Shown here: piece by piece, positions 34,501-42,400 of the stretch
Layout of the letters: every line of letters starts with the position of its first letter
How positions within the stretch are numbered: the first letter of the stretch is position 1
NCBI RefSeq assembly: GCF_003123685.1
Contig: NZ_QCYJ01000115.1
Coordinates: forward strand, 62,001-126,000
Direction: 5' to 3'
Length of the DNA stretch: 64,000 nucleotides
From: Nocardia aurea
Lineage (GTDB): Bacteria > Actinomycetota > Actinomycetes > Mycobacteriales > Mycobacteriaceae
Translations under genes and position numbers: made by a program
The notes under the pieces: model-generated
What the model was told of the DNA's origin: nothing
The model's database searches: none
The model's input: only the letters and a program-made list of their open reading frames with translations

Positions 34501-35688
34501 TCAGCACCGCACGGGGACCGGGTCGTTGCGGAACCGGGCCTCGACGTAGTTCCACGCGTCGGCGAACCCCGCCACCGCGGTCGTCATGTGCTCGGCGATG
34601 TCGTACGGGGTGAACGTCAGCGGAGCACCGGCGCGGCAGTACCGGTCGGCGACCTCCTTGACCGAATCGAACGGGGTGAGTTCGTCGTAGATGCCCTGCC
34701 AGATGAGCATCGGGGCCGTCGGCACGCCGTCGTGATAGCGCAGGCTGTTCTCGCGCAGTACTTCCTTGGCCGCGGGACTGTCCATCAGGCTCTTGGACGC
34801 CGCGAGTTGATCCGCGCTGCGCAACGCGCCGTGGAACAGCAGGAAGCGACGGCATTCGTCGTGGGTGATATCGCGGAACCACAGGCCGGTGTTGTTCAAC
34901 TGGTCCGAGACCGGCAGCCGGTTCGGGTATTCACGCTCCAGGCCCATGGCGGCGGCGAAGGCCAGGCCGAAACCGGGATGCGGTGCGAAGCCGAGTCCGA
35001 GTGCCATCTGTTCGAGGTCGGCCGGGATACCACCCGCGACGACCGCGGCGAGTTTCAGTTCGGGCGCGTAGGTCGGCTGGAGGGCCCCCGCCCACGCGGA
35101 GGCCATCCCGCCGCCGGAGTAGCCCGCGATCGCGACGGGCGAGGTGGACAGCCCGATCTCGGTGGCGCGCTGCACGGCTCGCACGCCGTCCAGGGTCACC
35201 ATGCCGCTCAACTTCGCCGCGCCGTAGGCGACGTTCGGACCGAGGTAGTCCGGCAGGGATACCGCCCAGCCCCGGCCGATCGGCAACATCGCGCCGACCG
35301 CGTCCTGGAGTTCGCCGTTGAACAGCGAGCGCGACGGATTGCATTTGGTGCCGAGCGAATTGATCAACGCCTGGTAGGACACCAGCGGGGGATTCTTCAC
35401 GCCGATCGGCAGCAGCACCGTGGTGGCGGCCATGATGGCGTCGCCGCTGGAATTCGTCGAGCGGAACGCCACCTGCCAGGCGTCGGTGCCGACATAGGGT
35501 CCGGAATCGATACGCCGGGTGCGCACGACGTCACCGGGCGCCTTGGCGGCGAGATCGCCGGGAGCGGTGAAGAACGGATCGGGATCGGGTGAGGGATAGA
35601 GCGGATCGGCGGTAGCGGTCGTCATCAGCGAACCCGCCGAGAACAGGGTGATCAGGACCGCCAGGATCCTGGTCAGCATCCGAGACAA
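34501..35688 (-). CDS. Secreted LIP-family triacylglycerol lipase
   Basis: A 395-residue secreted alpha/beta hydrolase of the secretory lipase (LIP, Candida antarctica lipase A-like) family. The signal peptide runs from LTRILAVLITLFSAGSLMT to cleavage after TATA. The nucleophile elbow is AGYSGGGMASAW; the aspartate and histidine are likely in WQGIYDELTPF and DIAEHMTTA. Three cysteines (TKCNPS, DECRRF, RYCRAG) may allow disulfide bonding. The TTG at 35688 is preferred because AAAAGGAA is 8 bases upstream; the ATG at 35679 would leave 17 bases. It hydrolyses host or storage lipids outside the cell, by family inference. Confidence 0.85.
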   Translation of the reverse strand: MSRMLTRILAVLITLFSAGSLMTTATADPLYPSPDPDPFFTAPGDLAAKAPGDVVRTRRIDSGPYVGTDAWQVAFRSTNSSGDAIMAATTVLLPIGVKNPPLVSYQALINSLGTKCNPSRSLFNGELQDAVGAMLPIGRGWAVSLPDYLGPNVAYGAAKLSGMVTLDGVRAVQRATEIGLSTSPVAIAGYSGGGMASAWAGALQPTYAPELKLAAVVAGGIPADLEQMALGLGFAPHPGFGLAFAAAMGLEREYPNRLPVSDQLNNTGLWFRDITHDECRRFLLFHGALRSADQLAASKSLMDSPAAKEVLRENSLRYHDGVPTAPMLIWQGIYDELTPFDSVKEVADRYCRAGAPLTFTPYDIAEHMTTAVAGFADAWNYVEARFRNDPVPVRC

Positions 35689-35883
35689 GGGTGTGATTCC
35701 TTTTGTTCCAGGGGAATGCGGCGTCTGCGCGAGCAGCGGTGATACCGCCGGCCCCGACGCCGGATGCCACGTTGCAGGCATCATCCGGAGTCCGAGGTTA
35801 GTCGAATCACATTGGTGCGTAACACTTCCTGCATGCGTGAAAGATCACAACATATAGGCCGCGACGGTTGGGTGATCGTGACG

Positions 35884-35901
35884 TCATGTGCCTTCACATG
35901 A
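35884..35901. repeat. Short palindrome upstream of the lipase gene
   Basis: TCATGTG-CCTT-CACATGA, a 7-bp inverted repeat with a 4-base spacer, nearly 200 bases before the lipase start and downstream of lexA. It lacks the GC-rich stem of a terminator and could be an operator. Confidence 0.35.
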
Positions 35902-35920
35902 AATGCGACCGACGGAAAGA

Positions 35921-35960
35921 CGAAGCGGGGCAGCGACTGTGGGTCGCCACCCCGCTTTCG
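35921..35960 (-). terminator. Terminator of lexA
   Basis: CGAAGCGGGG pairs with CCCCGCTTTCG (one bulged base), enclosing an inner GCGAC/GTCGC stem. It begins 11 bases after the lexA stop. Confidence 0.75.
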
Positions 35961-35971
35961 GACACTCGTGC

Positions 35972-36697
35972 TCAGATCTTGCGGATCACCGTGACGACCT
36001 TGCCGAGAATACGTGCGTCGTTGCCGGGAATCGGTTCGAACAGCGGGTTGTGCGGCATCAGCCACACGTCGTTGCCGGTGCGTTTGAACGTCTTCACGGT
36101 GGCGTCACCGTCGATCATCGCGGCCACGATATCGCCGTTGTCGGCGACGTTCTGCTGGCGCACGACCACCCAGTCACCGTCGCAGATGGCGGCGTCCACC
36201 ATGGATTGACCGACGACCTTCAGCAGGAACAGCGAACCGTCGCCGACCAGTTCGCGCGGCAGCGGGAAGACGTCCTCCACCGCCTGCTCGGCCAGAATCG
36301 GACCACCGGCGGCGATCCGGCCCAGGACCGGCACGTAGGTCGGGATCGGGTGGTTCGCGTCCGGGGTGTCGCTGTCCTCGACCGCCGCGCCCGGCAGGGT
36401 GGTCACCGAGCGCACCGCCTCGTCCAGTCCGCGTACGTCCACCGCGCGTGGACGATTCGGATCGCGCCGCAGATAGCCCTTACGTTCGAGGGCTCGCAAT
36501 TGATGGGCGACCGAGGAGGTGGAGGTGAGGCCGACGGCGTCGCCGATCTCCCTGATGCTCGGCGGATAGCCGCGCTCGCTCACCGAGGTGCGGATGACCT
36601 CCAGTACCTTGCGCTGACGCACGGTGAGATCTACCCCGGTCCGGGACGGGTGGGCCCCGACTCCGCCCTCGTCACCCGTGTCGTCTGTGTGGCTCAC
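35972..36697 (-). CDS. lexA: SOS repressor LexA
   Basis: A 241-residue repressor/protease. The winged-helix DNA-binding domain ([40 protein letters not shown]) is joined to the S24 self-cleavage domain. The scissile bond is A130-G131 in RIAAGGPI; the catalytic dyad is S165 (VVGQSM) and K202 (TVKTF), 37 residues apart as in E. coli LexA. It blocks SOS genes until RecA filaments stimulate cleavage. GTG 36697 has AGGAAGG 9 bases upstream and is preferred over TTG 36703. It is self-regulated through the box at 36759-36774. Confidence 0.97.
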   Translation of the reverse strand: MSHTDDTGDEGGVGAHPSRTGVDLTVRQRKVLEVIRTSVSERGYPPSIREIGDAVGLTSTSSVAHQLRALERKGYLRRDPNRPRAVDVRGLDEAVRSVTTLPGAAVEDSDTPDANHPIPTYVPVLGRIAAGGPILAEQAVEDVFPLPRELVGDGSLFLLKVVGQSMVDAAICDGDWVVVRQQNVADNGDIVAAMIDGDATVKTFKRTGNDVWLMPHNPLFEPIPGNDARILGKVVTVIRKI

Positions 36698-36758
36698 CGG
36701 CAACCGCCTTCCTGTTGATGATGTCGCCCACTGAATTTAGTCCGGTCAGGCCGATGTA

Positions 36759-36774
36759 TCAAACATCTGTTCGA
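36759..36774 (-). promoter_or_regulatory. LexA box of lexA
   Basis: TCAAACATCTGTTCGA matches TCGAAC-N4-GTTCGA at 11 of 12 defined positions and lies 62-77 bases upstream of the lexA start. Confidence 0.88.
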
Positions 36775-36799
36775 CGTATGTCCGGTGTTGCTGCTGACA

Positions 36800-36822
36800 T
36801 TGTCAGTGGACCGTGGTAGAAA
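36800..36822 (+). promoter_or_regulatory. PafBC-like promoter of the ChiZ-position gene
   Basis: A perfect TTGTCAGTG (36800-36808), eight bases, then TAGAAA; the last base differs from the TANNNT consensus. Transcription would start inside the first of two LexA boxes. It gives a LexA-independent damage input, if active. Confidence 0.65.
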
Positions 36823-36838
36823 TCGAACACAAGTTCTT
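36823..36838 (+). promoter_or_regulatory. LexA box 1 of the ChiZ-position gene
   Basis: TCGAACACAAGTTCTT: left half perfect, right half GTTC conserved with TT in place of GA (10 of 12). Directly follows the PafBC-like -10 and abuts the next box. Confidence 0.75.
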
Positions 36839-36853
36839 CGAACACATGATCGA
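36838..36853 (+). promoter_or_regulatory. LexA box 2 of the ChiZ-position gene
   Basis: TCGAACACATGATCGA matches the SOS consensus at 11 of 12 defined positions and shares one base with box 1, so two LexA dimers could sit side by side. It is 53 bases before the start codon. Confidence 0.85.
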
Positions 36854-36905
36854 ATAGCGACTCCCTTCGAGCGACAACACAGCACCCCTCACGGAGGTTT
36901 GTCCG

Positions 36906-37373
36906 ATGCGCACCGCGATCAGCGATCCCACCGCTACTGCCACCATCACCGTTCCGGCTCCGATCGATGAGGTCGTCGACGGCCCCGACCGGGCCTTCGA
37001 TTCCCTTCCGTCGCCGACGCGGCACCGACGTCGAGGCGGGGTGCGGGCGCTCGAGGCGGTGTCGCGGACCTCGTCGGATCGTCGACCGCGCGGCAGTCGT
37101 CCCGGCGGCGCGGTGGAGCTGTATCGCCGCGGCTCGGCGCGTATGGCCCCCGCCTCGGCTCCGCACGGCGTGTATCCGATGGAGGCCAGGGTCGCCAGGG
37201 CGCAACTGGGTTTCGCGACTCTCGCGATCGCGGCGCTGTCGAGCGCGCTGGTCGTCACCGCGCTGATCGGGCTCGCGCACTGGCGGGCGGGCACATTCCG
37301 GGAGGAGACGCCCGCGCCGGTGCCGGGTGTGGTCGAGCCGCAGCCCGCTACCTGGGGCCTGCCTCCGCGTTGA
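36906..37373 (+). CDS. SOS-controlled single-pass membrane protein in the ChiZ (Rv2719c) position, no LysM domain
   Basis: A 155-residue protein. Residues 1-95 are polar and Arg/Ser/Pro-rich, one transmembrane helix follows (LGFATLAIAALSSALVVTAL), and the tail of about 40 residues is Pro-rich. It lies divergent from lexA exactly as Rv2719c/ChiZ does in M. tuberculosis. ChiZ is a damage-induced division inhibitor with a C-terminal LysM domain that binds peptidoglycan. That domain is absent here, and I see no frameshifted LysM downstream. ATG 36906 has GGAGG upstream. The LexA boxes and PafBC-like motif predict strong DNA-damage induction; an SOS cell-division inhibitor role is inference from position and topology. 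Confidence 0.75.
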   Translation: MRTAISDPTATATITVPAPIDEVVDGPDRAFDSLPSPTRHRRRGGVRALEAVSRTSSDRRPRGSRPGGAVELYRRGSARMAPASAPHGVYPMEARVARAQLGFATLAIAALSSALVVTALIGLAHWRAGTFREETPAPVPGVVEPQPATWGLPPR

Positions 37374-37510
37374 TGTCGATGTGAGCCCGAGGTGGCGGTT
37401 CGCTCGCCGGGCTGGCCGAATTTCTCGATCGAAAACTAGAACACGTTGCTACCGTGGCGGCGACGTGACTCAGACGGCAGCAGCCTCGATCGATACGGGA
37501 TTCCTTCGCA

Positions 37511-38764
37511 ATGACGCCACACCCCGTCGGACGCACCGTCCGCACCACCGCCCGGATCGCCGGGTTGCTCGCCTGTCTGCTCTTGGGGCCGAGCGTGATT
37601 CCCGCCGCGCACGCGGCTCCCGCCTCCGTCGAGTACCTCGACATCACGGCCGTCGACGACGACGGATCCACCGGGGGTGGACTGAATCCCGCACTGCCGC
37701 TGGAGGAATCGACCCTGCGTGAGGCATTGGACGACGCCAGGTCCGCGGGTGTCGCGCCGCACCGTTACGGCACACTGCTGCACCAGTATTGGCTCGTGGT
37801 CGCCGCCCGCAACGCCGGGATCGACCTGGCCGCGTGGGATCCGTCGCGCGGTGTGCGCGCCAACGAGCACACGTTCAACCTGGTGTACGTCAACTACCTG
37901 CGGTTGGCGACACGGCATCCGGAGTTCTACTGGGCGGGCCTCGCCGGTATCGCGGGCGGGTCGTTCGCCTCGGGGTTCTTCGATATCGGCGATGTCGGCA
38001 CCGTGCTCGACCTGCCGGGGATCCACCGACTCGGCAGCACCGTGGCCGATCTGCTGGCCGGCGTACCGCCCGAACTGGTGGCGGGACTGCCGTCCGACAT
38101 CAGGTTGCTCGCGACCGAGGGCCCGCGCCTGACCGTCGAGGATCTCGACTGGTACCGGACCCGGCTGATGATCATGCAGCGCCACATCTTCCTGGATCTG
38201 GTGCCGATGCACGAGGCCTACGCGGCGCTGGGCACGGCGGGAATCGACGAGATGTACGCGGCGGGGGTGATCGACGCCGATATCCGCGCCGGATGGCAGT
38301 CCCTGGCGGCGGGCACCACGGCGGGATACGTGGACGCGCTGCTGCGGATGACCGATCGCGAACAGAACCACATCGTGGCCGATCAGTGGGACGAGACCAC
38401 CGCGGGCCGCGAGGGTATGGGCAGGGTGCTGACCTACCTCAGCACCGTGGCGGGCAAACCGGCCGTGCCGGGCGTCCGCGCACCCGGGGTTTTCGCCCCC
38501 GCGACCGTCCGGGCCGAGGTCGGCGGGCGGATGCTGGCCCTGCGCACCCCGCTGCCCGCTTTCAACTGGGCCGATCGTGACACCCGCTGGGCCTACATCA
38601 TGGGCGATCTGGTGCCCTGCCATATCGATATGGAATCCGACCCGGCACTCGCGGCGACCGTGCTCGGCGAGTCCTTCTGGGACAAACTCGCCCGGGGCAG
38701 GCTCGTGCCGCGACTGCCCGACCTGATCGCGGATATGACCCAGCAGTGGCAACTGGCCGGGTGA
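37511..38764 (+). CDS. Secreted protein of unknown function
   Basis: A 417-residue exported protein. TTARIAGLLACLLLGPSV is a signal-peptide core with cleavage near AAHA. The mature part is largely helical, with HRYGTLLHQYWLVVAARNAG, DWYRTRLMIMQRHIFLDLVP and MTDREQNHIVADQWDETTAG. A single cysteine occurs late in PCHIDM. I cannot assign a family with confidence; there is no recognisable hydrolase triad or metal motif. It sits between the SOS-controlled membrane protein and nrdR, which are adjacent in M. tuberculosis, so it is an insertion into a conserved block. No SOS-type site was found before it. Confidence 0.75.
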   Translation: MTPHPVGRTVRTTARIAGLLACLLLGPSVIPAAHAAPASVEYLDITAVDDDGSTGGGLNPALPLEESTLREALDDARSAGVAPHRYGTLLHQYWLVVAARNAGIDLAAWDPSRGVRANEHTFNLVYVNYLRLATRHPEFYWAGLAGIAGGSFASGFFDIGDVGTVLDLPGIHRLGSTVADLLAGVPPELVAGLPSDIRLLATEGPRLTVEDLDWYRTRLMIMQRHIFLDLVPMHEAYAALGTAGIDEMYAAGVIDADIRAGWQSLAAGTTAGYVDALLRMTDREQNHIVADQWDETTAGREGMGRVLTYLSTVAGKPAVPGVRAPGVFAPATVRAEVGGRMLALRTPLPAFNWADRDTRWAYIMGDLVPCHIDMESDPALAATVLGESFWDKLARGRLVPRLPDLIADMTQQWQLAG

Positions 38765-38821
38765 CGTGCGCGCCTCATTGCGAAAGACCCGGTGGCGACC
38801 GAGTATTCTCGAATTGCTATG

Positions 38822-38854
38822 GAGGTATACCAAGCGTCAACGGGGATATACCTC
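38822..38854 (+). promoter_or_regulatory. Inverted repeat upstream of nrdR
   Basis: GAGGTATA (38822-38829) and TATACCTC (38847-38854) with a 17-base spacer. Its left arm is part of a perfect GGTATACC palindrome, and a further palindrome CGTATACG lies at 38873-38880. A possible -10 TATTCT is at 38804-38809. This looks like an operator region but does not match the published NrdR box. Confidence 0.45.
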
Positions 38855-38954
38855 GTAAGGGGCTCACGCTCCCGTATACGTGCTCGCCGGACCGGTCGCT
38901 GCGATCGGACACAGGTCCGGACGCGGGCGCGCGCATCGACGAAGGATCTCTCGG

Positions 38955-39425
38955 ATGCATTGCCCGTACTGCCGACACCCTGACTCCCGGGTTGTCGACT
39001 CGCGCGAGGCCGAGGAAGGCGCGGCCATCCGCCGTCGACGATCCTGTCCGAACTGTGCACGACGTTTCACCACGGTCGAGACCGCGATCCTGTCCGTGGT
39101 CAAACGCAGCGGCGTCACCGAACCGTTCAGCCGCGAGAAGGTGATCCGCGGTGTGCGGCGCGCGTGCCAGGGCCGCGAAGTCGACGACGATGCCCTGAAC
39201 CTGCTGGCCCAGCAGGTCGAGGACGCCGTGCGGGCGAAGGGTTCGCCCGAGGTGCCCAGTCACGAGGTCGGTCTCGCCATCCTCGGTCCGCTGCGCGATC
39301 TCGACGAAGTGGCCTATCTGCGCTTCGCCTCGGTGTACCGGTCCTTCACCTCGGCCGAGGATTTCGAACGCGAGATACAGCACATGCGGGCCGCGCGCGC
39401 CGCGGCGACGGTCAGCGCCGATTGA
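38955..39425 (+). CDS. nrdR: Transcriptional repressor NrdR
   Basis: A 156-residue repressor of ribonucleotide reductase genes that senses ATP/dATP. The N-terminal zinc ribbon has paired cysteines MHCPYC and SCPNCARRF; the ATP-cone domain follows ([20 protein letters not shown], with [17 protein letters not shown] at its end). ATG 38955 has AAGGA upstream. Convergent with hrpA, with a hairpin between them. Confidence 0.97.
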   Translation: MHCPYCRHPDSRVVDSREAEEGAAIRRRRSCPNCARRFTTVETAILSVVKRSGVTEPFSREKVIRGVRRACQGREVDDDALNLLAQQVEDAVRAKGSPEVPSHEVGLAILGPLRDLDEVAYLRFASVYRSFTSAEDFEREIQHMRAARAAATVSAD

Positions 39426-39431
39426 GGGATT

Positions 39432-39456
39432 CGCCGCCGGGCACGTACCGGCGGCG
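39432..39456. terminator. Bidirectional terminator between nrdR and hrpA
   Basis: CGCCGCCGG, 7-base loop, CCGGCGGCG: a perfect 9-bp GC stem filling the gap between the two convergent stops. Confidence 0.8.
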
Positions 39457-39457
39457 G

Positions 39458-42400
39458 TCAGCGTCGGACGGCGGAGATGGCCTTCTCGATGCGTTTGGCC
39501 GAGATCGGGTAGGGCGTACCGAGTTTCTGGGCGAACAGGCTCACCCGGAATTCCTCGATCATCCACCAGATCTCACCGATGTCGGGGGCGTGGCGGCGAT
39601 TTTCCGGTAGGGCCGCGAGCAGCCGATCGTAGGCCGCCAGCGCTCGGTCGACTTCGGCGATGCCCTGCCGGTCGCGGGTCGCCGAGGCGGGCAGGGCCTC
39701 CAATCGGGTGACCGCCGCGCGCAGGTAGCGGGGTAGCTCGGCCAGGCGCGCGCTGCCCCATTCGGCGACGAAGCCGCGGAAGACCAGATCGTCGAGCTGG
39801 TGGCGGACATCGTCGGCGATATCGCGCTCGGCGGTCTCGGCCAGCGCCGCGTCGACCCGGTGCGCCTCGGCCAGGACGGGGACGACCAGGCGCACGATCC
39901 GCGCCACCGCGGCGGTGAAGTCCGGGCGGATCGTCGCGATCAGGGCCTCGAATCGTTCCGGACTGCGCACCGGCCCACCGGCCGCCGCGATCAACTCGTC
40001 CGCGGCGGCGGCACGGCAATCCTCGACCAGGTCGTCGATACCACCGTACGGATTGCGGCTCAGCGCGAGCCGCTCTCGCGGCGGCAGACTCGCGGTGACC
40101 GCTCGCACCGAGGTGGGCAGTGCGGCCAGCACCAGGGCGCGGGTGCCGGTGCGCATGGCGGCGGCCTGCTCGGCGGGTGAACTGAGTACGCGGACCGCGA
40201 CACCCTCGCCCTCGGCGACCAGCGCCGGATAGCCCGTGACCGTCTGGCCCGCGACCTCGCGGCGCACCGTCGGTGCGACGGTGCCGAGTGATTCCGAGGT
40301 CCAGACCGCCGCGGGCGGGCGTTCGGCGCCCGCCGTGGCCCGGGCCACCGACGCCGAAACCTGTGCGGCCAACTGTGTTTTGAGCACGGAGAGGCTTTTG
40401 CCCTTGCCGAGCACCGCGCCGTCGGTGTCGAGTGCGGCGAAGGTCATCCGCAGGTGGTCCGGCAGCGCGGCGGCGTCGAGATCGGCCGCTGTGATGGTCA
40501 CCGAGCCCAGGCGTGACAGTTCACGGGCCAGGCCGGTGCGCAGCGGTTCGGCGCGCGGCGTCAGCGCGGCCAGGGCGGCGGAGGCGAAATCCGGTGCGGG
40601 AACGACGCTGCGGCGCAGGGATTTCGGCAATGTCTTGATGAAGGCGGCGGCGAGTTCCTCGCGCATCCCCGGCACCAGCCAGTCGAAGCCGACCGGGCGC
40701 ACGTGCGCGAGCTGTTCGACCGGGATGCGCACGGTGACGCCGTCGTCGTCGCGGCCCGGTTCGAACTGGTAGGTCAGCGGGAAACTCAATTCGCCCTGGC
40801 GCCACGCGTCGGGGAAATCGGTGGGATCGAGTCCGGCCGCGGTGTCGTTGACCACGGTGGATTTCGAGAAGTCCAGCAGCGCGGGATCTTTGCGTTTCGC
40901 GTTGCGCCACCAGCTGTCGAAGTGGCGCACCGACACGATATCGGCCGGGACGCGCCGATCGTAGAACTCGAACAGCACCTCGTCGTCGACCAGGATGTCG
41001 CGACGGCGGGCCCGGTGTTCCAGATCGGCGACGTCGTCGAGCAGTTCCCGATTGCGGTGGAAGAACTCGTGGTCGGTCTGCCATTCGCCCTGGACCAACG
41101 CGTGGCGCAGGAACAGTTCCCGCGACAACTCCGGGTCGATACGCCCGTAGTCGACCGGCCGTCCGGTCACCAGGGGCACACCGTAGAGGGTGACGCGTTC
41201 GTAGGCGCGAGCCGCGCCGCGCTTGCTGGACCAGTGCGGTTCGGAGTAGACCCGTTTGACCAGATCCCCGGCGAGGCGCTCGGCCCATTCCGGTTCCACC
41301 CTGGCCGCCATCCGCCCCCACAGCCGCGAGGTCTCGACCAGTTCGGCGGCCATGACCCAGCGCGGCGGTTTCTTCGCCAGCGAGGAGCCGGGGAAGATCA
41401 TGAACTTGGCTCCGCGCGCACCGAGGAATTCGCGCGATTCGGCTTCCCTGACGCCGATATGGGACAGCATGCCCGCCAGCAGCGATTGATGGATCGCGGT
41501 GGAATCCCATGGCATGTCGTCGGATTCGCTCGAAGCGGCCTGGTGGGCGGAGCGGGTGCGCCGCTCGTCCGTCGCACCCGGGCGCTCACCCCGATCACCG
41601 CCCGCCGATCCCGAGCGTCCACGCGAGCGTCCGGGTCGACGGCCGTCGTCACCGGATCTCGGGCGTCGGCTCGGCCGCTCGCCGTGATTTCCGCGCCCGG
41701 CTCCGTCCTCGCCGGTGGCCGTGTCGCCCTGTGCGCCCGCTGTCGACCAACCGAGGCCGCGGGTGATCGTGCGCAGTTGCCCGTGCAGGTCCTGCCATTC
41801 GCGAATCCGCAGGTAGTGCAGGAACTCGTCGCGGCACATACGGCGGAACTGACTGGACGACAACGATGTCCGCTGTTCGGTCAGGTAGGTCCACAGCCGC
41901 GCGTAGGCGAGGAAATCCGAACCCTCCACGACGAAACGCTGATGTTTGGTGTCGGCGGCCTGCTGATGTTCGGCCGGGCGTTCGCGCACATCCTGGATCG
42001 ACAGGGCGGCGACGATGATCAGGACGTCGGCCAGACAGCCGTTGCGGTGCGCTTCGACCAGCATCCGGGCCATCCGGGGATCGACGGGGATCTGTGCCAT
42101 CTCCCGCCCGATCGGGGTCAGCGACAGGGCGGCGTCCGAGTCGGCCCTCCTCTCCGGCTCGGCCGCGTCGCTGCGTCGCGACTGTCCGTCGCCGTCGGAG
42201 GTGGCGGGGCCGCGTCGTTTCCCGTCGGGTCGCCGCGCCAGCGCGCCGAGTTCTTCCAGCAGCGCGACGCCGTCGCGGATCGCCCGCTTGTCCGGCGCCT
42301 CCACGAACGGGAATTTCTCGATATCCCCGAGTCCGAGGGCGGTCATCTGCAAGATGACGGCCGCCAGATTGGTGCGCAGGATCTCCGGTTCGGTGAACGC

